From: Pseudoduganella dura
GTDB taxonomy: Bacteria; Pseudomonadota; Gammaproteobacteria; Burkholderiales; Burkholderiaceae_D
Assembly: GCF_009727155.1 (NCBI RefSeq)
Contig: NZ_WNWM01000002.1
Span: 6,014,001-6,078,000 of the forward strand
Reading direction: 5' to 3'
DNA: 64,000 nt
Program-made: the position numbers and the translations under genes
The notes under the pieces: model-generated
The model's input: the letters and a program-made list of their open reading frames with translations, nothing else
The model's database searches: none
Told to the model about the DNA's origin: nothing
In this document: positions 55,140 through 64,000 of the stretch, in pieces
Layout: every line of letters starts with the position of its first letter
How positions within the stretch are numbered: the stretch's first letter is position 1

Positions 55140-57329
55140 TCAGAACTGGTAGCGCAGCGTTGCCGACACGCTGCGCGGGGCCTGGTACGTGATCGCATTG
55201 AAGGCGGCGAACATCGCGTAGTGCTTCTTGTCGAACGCGTTGTCGATGTTGAGCTGGGCCGACAGGCGGTCGTTGATGTCGTAGCGCGCCATCAGGTTGA
55301 CGAGCGTGAAGGCATCCTGCTCGATCAGGCCGCTGCTGCCGGCCGGTGCGCTCGGGTCGGCCGTCCACGTGCGGCTTTCCCAGTTGGCGCCGCCGCCGAC
55401 CGTGAGCTTGCTCAGCTCGCCAGGGAAGCGGTACGTGGTGAACACGCGCAGTGTCTTGCGCGGGTAGATGCTGTTGAACTGCGCGCCGGTCGATTCCTCG
55501 GCCTTGAAATACGAGTAACCGGCGGTGGCGTTCCAGCCGCGTGCCAGTTCGCCGGACAGTTCGGCTTCGAAGCCTTTGCTCTCCGCGCCGTCGGCCGCGC
55601 GGTAATAGGTTTCCGGCAGCAGCGGGCCGTCGCCGTCGCGGTCGATATTGTCCACCGCCACGCCCAGCTTGTCCTGCTTGATGCGGAACACGGAGAACTG
55701 CGCATTCAGGCGGTTGTCCAGGAATGCGCCCTTGATGCCGGTTTCATAGCTCTTGCCGACGATCGGGTCGAGCAGGTTGCCGTCGAAGTCCTTCAGGTTC
55801 TGGGGCTGGAAGATGTCGGTATAGCTGGCGTAGGCCGACCAGTTGCGGTCGATATCGTAGACCAGGCCGGCATACGGCGTCACTTCGCGGTCCTTCTTGA
55901 TCGCGTAGGCAGCGGTCCACAGGCCGACACCGGTCTTCTCGTAGTTGCTGACGCGAGCGCCGACGATCAGTTTCAGCGGATCGGCCAGGGAGAAGCGCAG
56001 CACGCCGTACAGGCCCTGCTGCTTCGTTTCGCTGCGTTCGTAGAACGTGCGCGGACTCCAGGCCGGCTGCGGGTAGGCGCCGGGATTGAAGTTGTTGAAG
56101 TTGCCCACCGCGTGGCTGACGTTGCCGTAGTCGGCGGCGCGGCTGTCGGAGTTGAACTCCTGCTTCGAATGCAGGTAGCCGAACGCCGCCTCGTGCTGGC
56201 GGCCGCCCAGCGCGAACGGACCGCTGGCGTGCAGGCTGAAGTCGTCCTGCTTCGAACGCGTGTTGTACGAGCCGGAGAAATCGTTCATGCCCAGGCCGGT
56301 CACGCGGTCGGGCACGCCCGACAGGTACAGCAGGTACGTGTCGCCCTTGCGGTCGCCGCGCGTGTACGACGCGCGCGCCTGCCAGCCGTTGGCGAAGTTG
56401 TGTTCGAGATTGACGAAATAATTGTCGTAGCTGCTGCTCCACGTGGTCCAGTCGGCGGCCGTGGTCTTCGAGCGGTCCCAGTTGGTCTTCGTGCCGTCGG
56501 TGTAATAGAACGGCAGGCCTCCCCACATCGAGCCTTGCGGATCGGTTTCCTGGCGGCTGGCGCCGGCCGACAGCAGCGTGCCGGGGGCCAGGTCGGCCTC
56601 GACGGTGGCGAAGATCGTCTTGTCCTTGTTCTTCAGCGAGTCGACCCAGCTGTCCGCCTTGCGGTATTCGCCGACCACGCGGGCGCGCACCGAACCGGTT
56701 TCGTTCAGCGCGGTCGACACGTCCGCCATGGCGCGGCGCTCGTTCCAGCGACCGATGCCCACTTCGGCCGTGCCGGTCAGTTCCTTGCTGGTGGCGCGCT
56801 TGCGGATCAGGTTGATCGCGGCCGACGGATTGCCGGCGCCGGTCATCAGGCCCGTCGCGCCGCGGACGATTTCCACGCGCTCGTAGATGGCCAGGCTGCC
56901 CAGCGTTTCGCCGGCGCTCCACGACTGTTCCCATGTGGTCGGGATACCGTCGATCTGCAGGTTGGTGATGTCGAAGCCGCGCGCCGTGAAGCCGGCCCGG
57001 TGGGTTTCATACTGGTTCACCGACACGCCGGTGGCGTTGTTGACCACGTCCGTGATCGTGGCCAGGCCCTGGTCCTCGATGCGCTCGCGGGTGATCACGG
57101 AGACCGCCTGCGGCGTTTCGCGGATCGACAGTCCCAGCGGCGTGGCAGTGCCCAGCACGCGCGTGGTATAGCCGGTGTCGCCTTCCTTCTGCGCCTGCAC
57201 TTCGACCTGCGGCATCACCGGCTGCGATTGCTCTGCAACCTGGGCGAGGGCGGCCAGCGGCAGGGCGAGGCTCACGTACAGTGGGAGGCGGGCCAGTTTC
57301 GGGCCGGCGGCGCGTGAATTGTTCTTCAT
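55140..57329 (-). CDS. TonB-dependent siderophore receptor
   Basis: A 729-residue outer-membrane receptor of the FpvA/FhuE/FoxA type (TIGR01783). It has a signal peptide (MKNNSRAAGPKLARLPLYVSLALPLAALAQ), a plug beginning with GYTTRVLGTATPLGLSIRETPQAVSVITRERIEDQ in parts (LGLSIRETPQAVSVITRERI), the loop RGFDITNLQIDGIP, and ERVEIVRGATGLMTGAGNPSAAINLIRK in parts (VRGATGLMTGAGNPSAAIN). The barrel ends with the classic SVSATLRYQF. It should import ferric hydroxamate-like siderophores. A Fur box overlaps its promoter. No FpvI-type sigma factor or siderophore synthesis gene is adjacent, and no long N-terminal signalling domain is present. Confidence 0.92.
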   Translation of the reverse strand: MKNNSRAAGPKLARLPLYVSLALPLAALAQVAEQSQPVMPQVEVQAQKEGDTGYTTRVLGTATPLGLSIRETPQAVSVITRERIEDQGLATITDVVNNATGVSVNQYETHRAGFTARGFDITNLQIDGIPTTWEQSWSAGETLGSLAIYERVEIVRGATGLMTGAGNPSAAINLIRKRATSKELTGTAEVGIGRWNERRAMADVSTALNETGSVRARVVGEYRKADSWVDSLKNKDKTIFATVEADLAPGTLLSAGASRQETDPQGSMWGGLPFYYTDGTKTNWDRSKTTAADWTTWSSSYDNYFVNLEHNFANGWQARASYTRGDRKGDTYLLYLSGVPDRVTGLGMNDFSGSYNTRSKQDDFSLHASGPFALGGRQHEAAFGYLHSKQEFNSDSRAADYGNVSHAVGNFNNFNPGAYPQPAWSPRTFYERSETKQQGLYGVLRFSLADPLKLIVGARVSNYEKTGVGLWTAAYAIKKDREVTPYAGLVYDIDRNWSAYASYTDIFQPQNLKDFDGNLLDPIVGKSYETGIKGAFLDNRLNAQFSVFRIKQDKLGVAVDNIDRDGDGPLLPETYYRAADGAESKGFEAELSGELARGWNATAGYSYFKAEESTGAQFNSIYPRKTLRVFTTYRFPGELSKLTVGGGANWESRTWTADPSAPAGSSGLIEQDAFTLVNLMARYDINDRLSAQLNIDNAFDKKHYAMFAAFNAITYQAPRSVSATLRYQF

Positions 57330-57401
57330 TGGTTGTCCAGTTGGCGGTGCGGATGCCGCATTCATGCGGCGCGCACCGGCGGTAGTTTACTAAGGAACGT
57401 G

Positions 57402-57430
57402 AATGATAACGATTCGCATTCTTATGTCAA
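57402..57430 (-). promoter_or_regulatory. Promoter with Fur box for the siderophore receptor gene
   Basis: On the minus strand TTGACA (57430-57425) and TATCAT (57408-57403) are separated by 16 bp. The Fur box AATGCGAATCGTTATCATT (57420-57402) covers the spacer and the -10 box. Its core TGATAAC-G-ATTCGCA matches 11 of 14 positions of the 7-1-7 consensus. Repression by Fe-loaded Fur would block the promoter directly. Confidence 0.8.
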
Positions 57431-57585
57431 TGTAAACAAACCAACTGGACAATAATTTTTTTCCCTTATGGAAGGCGGCTTATAGATCTTGCAAGCGGTG
57501 ATCTCCATTGCGGCCGGTTCGGCTTGCCGGACTGTTGCCGTTGTCAACTGGAAGAACGCCTGCTTTGCGCTGGCGCAGCAAATGA

Positions 57586-57604
57586 CCTGGGGTCAGGCCC
57601 CAGG
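57586..57604. repeat. GGGGTCAGGCCCC-type short hairpin
   Basis: CCTGGGG (57586-57592) pairs perfectly with CCCCAGG (57598-57604) around TCAGG. It lies 18 bp downstream of the Gfo/Idh/MocA gene stop. A degenerate relative (GGGTCAGGCACCAG) occurs at about 24630-24643, beside the hairpin behind pqiC. It may be part of a dispersed repeat family or a transcript end. Confidence 0.55.
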
Positions 57605-57621
57605 ACAAAAGCTGCGCGAGA

Positions 57622-58824
57622 TCAAACGCTGCCGATGTCCAGCGCCGTCCAGCGCGACCCGGCCCGGTCGCTCGCCAGCACCGCGTCGATGAACTTCATG
57701 CCGGCCACGCCATCGTCGACGGTCGGCAGGTCCGCAGTCTCCGCGGGTACCGGCAGCCCGGCTTCGATGGCATGGATCCTGGCCGCGGCATCCCGGTACA
57801 GCTGCGCGAACGCTTCCAGGTAGCCTTCCGGATGGCCGGACGGCACGCGTGTCGCGCGTTCCGCCGCCGCGCCGCGCACCCGGCCGCGGGTTAGCCGCTG
57901 CGCGCTGCCGCCTTGCGGGGTCAACCACAGCTCGTTCGGATTTTCCTGGTCGAACGCCAGGCTGGCCTTCGTGCCGAACACGCGCAGCTTCAGCGCGTTT
58001 TCGCAGCCCGTGGCCATCTGGCTCGACCACAGCATGCCGCGCGCGCCGTTCGGGTAGCGCAGCATCACCTGCACGTGGTCGTCGAGCACACGGTCCGGCG
58101 TGAACGAGTGCAGTTCGGCCAGCAGCTCGTTCGGCTGCATGCCGGATATGAAACCGGCGAGGTGGAAGGCGTGCGTGCCGATATCGCTGGTGCAGCCGGT
58201 GGGGCCGGCGCGCTCCGGATCGTTATGCCAGTTGGTGCGCTGGAATTCCGCGCTCTGCGGGCCCGCCTCGGCCATCCAGTCCTGCGCATATTCGACATGG
58301 ACCAGCCGCACATCGCCGATCGCGCCCGAGGCCACCAGTTCGCGCGCATGCCGCACCATCGGGTAGCCGCTATAGGTGTGGGTGAGGGCGAACACGCGGT
58401 TCCTGTCGCGTGCCAGCGCGGCCAGCGCCTCGCCTTCGGCCGTGGCGATGCCCAGCGGCTTGTCGCAGATGACGTGGATGCCGGCTTCGAGGAACGCGGT
58501 GGCCACCGGCGCGTGCAGGTGGTTCGGCGTGACGATCGCCACGGCATCGATGCCGTCCGGCCGTGCGCTTTCCGCGCGCGCCATCTCGCGGTAGTCGGCG
58601 TAGCAGCGCGACGGATCGAAGCGCAGCGCGGTGCCGCTGGCCAGGGCGCGTTCCGGGTTGCCGGACAGCGCACCCGCGACGACTTCATAGCAGTCGTCCA
58701 GCCGGGCGGCGATGCGGTGCACGGCGCCGATGAAGGCGCCGTCGCCGCCGCCAACCATGCCGAGCCGGAGCTTGCGGGCCACGGCGTTGCCCGACGAGGG
58801 CTTGTGCGATCCGATCGCGCTCAT
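57622..58824 (-). CDS. Gfo/Idh/MocA family NAD(P)-dependent oxidoreductase
   Basis: A 400-residue sugar or polyol oxidoreductase. The N-terminal Rossmann domain shows LRLGMVGGGDGAFIGAVHR (about 19-37), then AIVTPNHLHAPVATAFLEAGIHVICDKPLG with the family's catalytic Lys (CDKP, about 120). The C-terminal domain contains WHNDPERAGPTGCTSDIGTHAFHLAGF, where Asp and His of the D-x-G-x-H motif act in catalysis. Substrates are cyclitols or sugars, oxidised at a ring hydroxyl. It is the last gene of the sugar operon; its ATG overlaps the stop of the preceding isomerase gene by 4 bp. Confidence 0.9.
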   Translation of the reverse strand: MSAIGSHKPSSGNAVARKLRLGMVGGGDGAFIGAVHRIAARLDDCYEVVAGALSGNPERALASGTALRFDPSRCYADYREMARAESARPDGIDAVAIVTPNHLHAPVATAFLEAGIHVICDKPLGIATAEGEALAALARDRNRVFALTHTYSGYPMVRHARELVASGAIGDVRLVHVEYAQDWMAEAGPQSAEFQRTNWHNDPERAGPTGCTSDIGTHAFHLAGFISGMQPNELLAELHSFTPDRVLDDHVQVMLRYPNGARGMLWSSQMATGCENALKLRVFGTKASLAFDQENPNELWLTPQGGSAQRLTRGRVRGAAAERATRVPSGHPEGYLEAFAQLYRDAAARIHAIEAGLPVPAETADLPTVDDGVAGMKFIDAVLASDRAGSRWTALDIGSV

Positions 58825-59876
58825 GCCGGAATCCCCATCAGGCCGCGCAGCGCGGCGCGGTCGGTGCCGCTGCCGGCGAAATCGTCGAAGGCCCGCTCGG
58901 CCACGCGGATGATATGGCGCCGGATGAACTCGGCGCCTTCGCGCGCGCCATCCTCGGGGTGCTTCAGGCAGCACTCCCATTCCAGCACGGCCCAGCCGGT
59001 GTAGTCGTACTGCGCCAGCTTCGAGAAGATCGCCGTGAAATCGATCTGCCCGTCGCCCAGCGAGCGGAAACGGCCGGCCCGGTCGACCCAGCCACCGTAG
59101 CCGCCGTACACGCCTTGCCGGCCATCCGGCCGGAACTCGGCATCCTTCACGTGGAAGGCCTTGATGCGTTCGTGGTAGATGTCGATGAACGCCAGGTAAT
59201 CGAGCTGCTGCAGCAGGAAGTGGCTCGGGTCGTACAGGATGTTCGCGCGCGGATGGTTGTCGACCGCCGCGAGGAAGCGTTCGAACGTGACGCCGTCGTG
59301 CAGGTCCTCGCCGGGGTGCAGCTCGTAGCACACGTCCACGCCGGCGTCGTCGAATGCGTCGAGGATCGGCCGCCAGCGTTTGGCCAGCTCGCCGAACGCT
59401 TCCTCGACCATGCCGGCCGGGCGCTGCGGCCACGGGTACAGGTAGGGCCATGCGAGCGCGCCGGAAAAACTCGCGTGCGTGGTGAGACCGAGGCGCTGCG
59501 ACGCTTTCGCCGCCGCCTTCACCTGCCCGACGGCCCATTCCTGCCGCGCCCCGGCATTGCCGCGCACGTGCGGCGCGGCGAAGCCGTCGAACAGCTGGTC
59601 GTAGGCCGGATGCACGGCCACCAGCTGGCCCTGCAGGTGGGTGGACAGCTCGGTGATCCGCAGCCCGTGTTCGGCCAGCACGCCGGCGATCTCGTCGCAG
59701 TAGGTCTGGCTGTCGGCCGCCTTGTCCAGGTCGATCAGGCGCGGGTCGGTTGGCAGTTGCACGGCCTCGTAGCCGAGGCCTTTCGCCCAGCCGGCCAGGT
59801 TGGCCAGCGTGTCGAACGGCGCCTCGCCGCCCATGAACTGGGCGAGGAAGATCGCCGGTCCCTTGATGGTCTTCAT
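58821..59876 (-). CDS. Sugar phosphate isomerase/epimerase-fold TIM-barrel protein
   Basis: A 351-residue AP-endonuclease-2-like TIM barrel. Candidate metal ligands are Glu in CYELHPGEDL, Asp in ILYDPSHFLLQQ, His in IKAFHVKDAEF and Glu in VLEWECC, the usual E-D-H-E set. Members act on keto-sugars or cyclitols (isomerases, epimerases, dehydratases); the actual reaction is unknown. It lies between the binding-protein gene and the oxidoreductase gene, overlapping the latter by ATGA, so both probably process the imported sugar. A second, less similar barrel of the same superfamily is encoded at the other end of the operon. Confidence 0.9.
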   Translation of the reverse strand: MKTIKGPAIFLAQFMGGEAPFDTLANLAGWAKGLGYEAVQLPTDPRLIDLDKAADSQTYCDEIAGVLAEHGLRITELSTHLQGQLVAVHPAYDQLFDGFAAPHVRGNAGARQEWAVGQVKAAAKASQRLGLTTHASFSGALAWPYLYPWPQRPAGMVEEAFGELAKRWRPILDAFDDAGVDVCYELHPGEDLHDGVTFERFLAAVDNHPRANILYDPSHFLLQQLDYLAFIDIYHERIKAFHVKDAEFRPDGRQGVYGGYGGWVDRAGRFRSLGDGQIDFTAIFSKLAQYDYTGWAVLEWECCLKHPEDGAREGAEFIRRHIIRVAERAFDDFAGSGTDRAALRGLMGIPA

Positions 59877-59900
59877 GCGGATCCTTGTTGAGTAAATGCG

Positions 59901-60863
59901 TCAGTACGGTGAATTCGGGTAATAGAACTGGCTGGCATTGGCCTTCGTGATCAGCACCGACGGAATGATCGTCTGCGCCGGCAGCGTTTCGCCCTTCAGC
60001 CTGGCGTTGGCCGTCATCTTGATCGCGTCGTAGATGAATTTTGGCGAGTACGACACATTGGCCTGGATCAGCCGGTCGCCGTCGATCACCTTCTTGACGG
60101 CGAACTTGGCGCCGGCGCCGCCGAACACTTCCCTGATGTCGGTGCGTTTGGCCTGCTCGATCGCCTTCAGTGCGCCGATCGCCATGTCGTCGTCGGCCGC
60201 CCACACGGCGTCGATCTGCCTGAATCGGGTCAGGTAGTCCTGCGTGACCTTGAAGGCATCGTCGCGGTTCCAGTTGCCGTACTTCGCATCGAGCACCTTG
60301 ATGCCGGGGTGCTTCCTGATCTCGGCATTGAAGGCGTTCACGCGTTCGTTGTCGATCGTGCTCGGCATGCCGCGCAGCACCACGATATTGCCCTTGCCGT
60401 TGAGCTTCTTCGCCAGGTATTCGGCCGGCAGGCGGCCGAACGCCGTGTTGTCGCCGGCGACATACGCGTTCTGCGCGGCGGGGCTGGTGAGGCCGCGGTC
60501 CACCACGGTCACGTACACGCCCTTGTTCTTCACCTGCGCCACGGGCTGCGTGAGGGACGCCGATTCGAGCGGCAGGATGACGAGCGCGTTCATCTTGTTC
60601 ACGACAAGAAGATCCTGCACCTGGTTGGCCTGTTCCGGCGTGCTGCCGGCCGTCTTGACGATGATCTTCAGTCCCGGGTTGGCCGCTTCCAGTTCCTTCT
60701 TGGCCTGGTTGGCCCACCAGACGATGCCGCCGGTGAAGCCGTGCGTGGCGGTGGGGATCGCCACGCCGAGCGTGACGGGTTGCGCGGCGGCGGGTTGTGC
60801 CGCGATGGCCTGGCCGGCACCGGCCAGCAGGCAGGCGGCGGCGAGTTTGGTCAATGAGTGCAT
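59901..60863 (-). CDS. Periplasmic sugar-binding protein of the ribose-type ABC importer
   Basis: A 320-residue cluster B binding protein with a signal peptide ([23 protein letters not shown]). The mature start [29 protein letters not shown] is the RbsB/XylF-like first strand and helix. Other landmarks are [30 protein letters not shown] and [18 protein letters not shown], with aromatic and acidic residues for sugar contact. It delivers a monosaccharide or similar ligand to the permease encoded 20 bp upstream. A Shine-Dalgarno aagga lies 8 bp before the ATG. The order ATPase-permease-binding protein is normal for this type. Confidence 0.93.
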   Translation of the reverse strand: MHSLTKLAAACLLAGAGQAIAAQPAAAQPVTLGVAIPTATHGFTGGIVWWANQAKKELEAANPGLKIIVKTAGSTPEQANQVQDLLVVNKMNALVILPLESASLTQPVAQVKNKGVYVTVVDRGLTSPAAQNAYVAGDNTAFGRLPAEYLAKKLNGKGNIVVLRGMPSTIDNERVNAFNAEIRKHPGIKVLDAKYGNWNRDDAFKVTQDYLTRFRQIDAVWAADDDMAIGALKAIEQAKRTDIREVFGGAGAKFAVKKVIDGDRLIQANVSYSPKFIYDAIKMTANARLKGETLPAQTIIPSVLITKANASQFYYPNSPY

Positions 60864-60883
60864 GAATGAATTCCTTGAAAATG

Positions 60884-61889
60884 CTAGCGGCGCCCGCGCT
60901 GCAGGTAGGCCACGGTAATGATGACGACGCCCTGCACGGCGGCGTTCAGGTACACGCTGATGATGCTGGTGAGGTTCAGGATGTTGCCGATCACGGACAG
61001 CAGGATGGCGCCGATCACGGTGCCCACGATGCGCCCCGAGCCGCCCTTCAGCGACGTGCCGCCCACCACCACGGCGGCGATGGCTTCCAGCTCCCACAGG
61101 ATGCCGGTGGTCGGCGTGGCCGAGCCCAAGCGCGGCACGTACAGGATGGTAGCAATCGCCACGCACACGCCGAGCAGCAGGTAGGTGAGCGTCTTGACGC
61201 GGTCGACGCGGATCGACGCATAGCGCGCCACCTGTTCGTTCGAGCCGATGGCCTGCACGTGCTGGCCGAACGGCGTGCGGTTCAGGATCACCACGCCGGC
61301 CGCGGCCACCAGCGCGAAGATCCAGACGGGCACCGGCACGCCCAGCACGCTCTGGTAGTACACCGGGCCGTATGTTTCCGACAGGTTGAAATCGAGCGTG
61401 AGCGCGCCGCCATCGGAGAGCCACGTGAGCACCGCGCGGAAGATGCCGAGCGTGCCGAGCGTGACGATGAACGGTTCGATCCGTCCGTGCGTGACGAGAA
61501 AGCCGTGCGTGACGCCGGCCACCGCGCCGAACACCAGCGCCAGCGCGATGCCGAGCACCACGATGGCAAGCGGGGAGGGCGGCGCGGCGCCGAGCGCCAG
61601 CGCGTTCATCGCCACGATCATCACGCCGGCGATCAGCGCCGCCATCGAGCCGACCGACAGGTCGATGCCGCCGGAGGCGATCACGAACGTCATGCCCACG
61701 GCGATGATGCCGATGAAGGCCGTGCGCGTCAGCACGTTCATCAGGTTGTCGAACGTGGCGAAGCCCGGGTTCAGCAGCGCGCCGGCGATGCACAGCAGGA
61801 TCAGCGCGACGATGGGGCCGGCGCCCTTGAAACGGGCGAGAGCGGGGCCCGCGGCGCGCAGGCGCGCGGCGGGCAGGTCGGCTCCGCCT

Positions 61890-61912
<23 letters not shown>
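60884..61912 (-). CDS. Sugar ABC transporter permease (RbsC-like)
   Basis: A 342-residue membrane protein with about nine to ten helices. The family signature is [21 protein letters not shown] (about 76-96), followed by [24 protein letters not shown] in parts and the ATPase-contacting EAA-like region [29 protein letters not shown] in parts ([14 protein letters not shown]). It forms the homodimeric pore of a ribose/xylose-type importer. The gene start overlaps the ATPase gene end by 23 bp. The binding-protein gene follows 20 bp later. Confidence 0.94.
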
Positions 61913-63380
<1,468 letters not shown>

Positions 63381-63382
63381 GG

Positions 63383-64000
63383 CTATTGGGCGGGCAGCTT
63401 CGCGATCACGGCCTGCAGGCCCTTCAGCGAGGCGGCCACGGTTTCCAGCTGGCCCATGCCGTTCGGGTATTCTTCCTGCTCGATGATGATCCAGTCGGTG
63501 CCGCCTTCCTGCCGCACGGCGCGCGTGAGGCCGGCCCAGTCGGTCCGGTCCTGGCCGATGATCGGCGTGCCGGACGAACCTTCCGCGAACTTGGCCTTGA
63601 AGTGCGTGGTCACGGTGCGGCCCGGGTATTTCTTCACGTAGGCCACCGGGTCCTTGCCGGCATAGGTGGTCCAGCCCACATCCTGCTGCATGATCGACGC
63701 CTTCGGCGTGTTCTGCGCGATCACGTCCCACGGCGTGCTGCCCACCGCCCCGGCGAATTCCTCGGAGTGGTTGTGGTAGCCGATGCGCATGCCCTTGCCG
63801 GCCAGCCTGCCCGACAGGGCGGTAAGCTCCCTGCTCATCTCCGCGCTGCCCGCCGTGGTCTTGCCGCGCGCATCCATCGAGATGACCAGGTTCGTGCAGC
63901 CCAGCGTCTTGTAGAACGCCGTGGTGGCTTCGAAGCGCGCATCGGCCAGCGCGTCGAAGTGCATGTGCGCGCCGGCGCACTGCAGCCTGTTTTTGTCCAG
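63383..64000 (-). CDS. Sugar phosphate isomerase/epimerase-fold protein, N-terminus outside the window
   Basis: About 205 C-terminal residues are visible; the frame stays open to the window edge with QCAGAHMHFDAL, a common internal stretch of this superfamily, so the true start is outside. Metal-binding candidates are the Glu in HNHSEEFAGAV, Asp in IMQQDVGWTTYAG, His in TVTTHFKAKF and Glu in WIIIEQEEYPNG. Proteins with this compact TIM barrel include enzymes acting on 3-keto-sugars and cyclitols. It heads, or is near the head of, the sugar operon and lies 2 bp upstream of the ATPase gene. Confidence 0.88.
   Translation of the reverse strand: MDKNRLQCAGAHMHFDALADARFEATTAFYKTLGCTNLVISMDARGKTTAGSAEMSRELTALSGRLAGKGMRIGYHNHSEEFAGAVGSTPWDVIAQNTPKASIMQQDVGWTTYAGKDPVAYVKKYPGRTVTTHFKAKFAEGSSGTPIIGQDRTDWAGLTRAVRQEGGTDWIIIEQEEYPNGMGQLETVAASLKGLQAVIAKLPAQ

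Noticed and set aside
58825..60717. Extended N-terminus of the Gfo/Idh/MocA protein
   Set aside because: The open frame runs through two other genes by chance; the Rossmann start near 58824 fits the family.

Overview
The window is a 64 kb piece of a GC-rich Gram-negative chromosome. Codon use is strongly G/C at third positions, and the genes include many outer-membrane receptors, lipoproteins, an RND pump, a PqiABC envelope system and numerous two-component and LysR/AraC regulators. The gene set looks betaproteobacterial, most like the Massilia/Telluria/Pseudoduganella group of the Oxalobacteraceae. That placement is inference from gene content, not from a marker gene. I found no rRNA or tRNA gene, CRISPR array, phage, insertion sequence or replication origin.

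Layout. 1-3.2 kb: a MipA-type outer-membrane protein, an OmpR-type regulator, its histidine kinase and the start of a probable lipid A phosphoethanolamine transferase, an envelope-stress module. 3.4-7.5 kb: a DUF2306 membrane protein, a YcaC-like hydrolase, an AraC regulator, and an ArsR repressor with a quinone oxidoreductase under twin palindromic operators. 7.6-12.3 kb: an unknown protein coupled to two DUF1176 exported proteins, half of a YdcZ-type transporter beside a LysR regulator, and a small acidic protein. 12.4-20.7 kb: a four-PAS hybrid kinase, an Lhr-type helicase and an AI-2E-family permease. 20.9-24.5 kb: pqiABC preceded by a possible coupled leader ORF. 24.8-29.6 kb: a paoABC-like molybdenum aldehyde oxidoreductase, with an apparent frameshift at the end of paoA, then a methyltransferase. 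29.5-34 kb: a vanadium-haloperoxidase-like phosphatase, an M23 peptidase, a lipoprotein, and an RsbQ-like hydrolase paired with a stand-alone PAS protein.

34.1-37.8 kb: the end of tyrosine/homogentisate breakdown (hmgA, fumarylacetoacetase) with a divergent LysR regulator. 37.9-40.8 kb: an LrgA/LrgB pair and a membrane diguanylate cyclase. 40.8-48.8 kb: a complete adaptor-RND-outer-membrane efflux operon followed by a CusRS-like two-component system. 49-50.8 kb: a SoxC-like sulfite dehydrogenase with its cytochrome c. 51-57.4 kb: two convergent TonB-dependent receptors sharing a strong bidirectional terminator; one has a Fur-box promoter. 57.6-64 kb: a sugar operon with two TIM-barrel isomerases/epimerases, a ribose-type ABC importer and a Gfo/Idh/MocA oxidoreductase, running off the right edge.

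The most interesting points are: the ArsR gene, with a perfect consensus promoter whose spacer is the operator and a probably leaderless start; the RsbQ homologue paired with the PAS/coiled-coil half of RsbP but no phosphatase; the short ORF overlapping pqiA by ATGA; the paoA frameshift in a G run; hairpin repeats placed just behind operons; and the sugar cluster with the gene logic of 3-keto-sugar chemistry.
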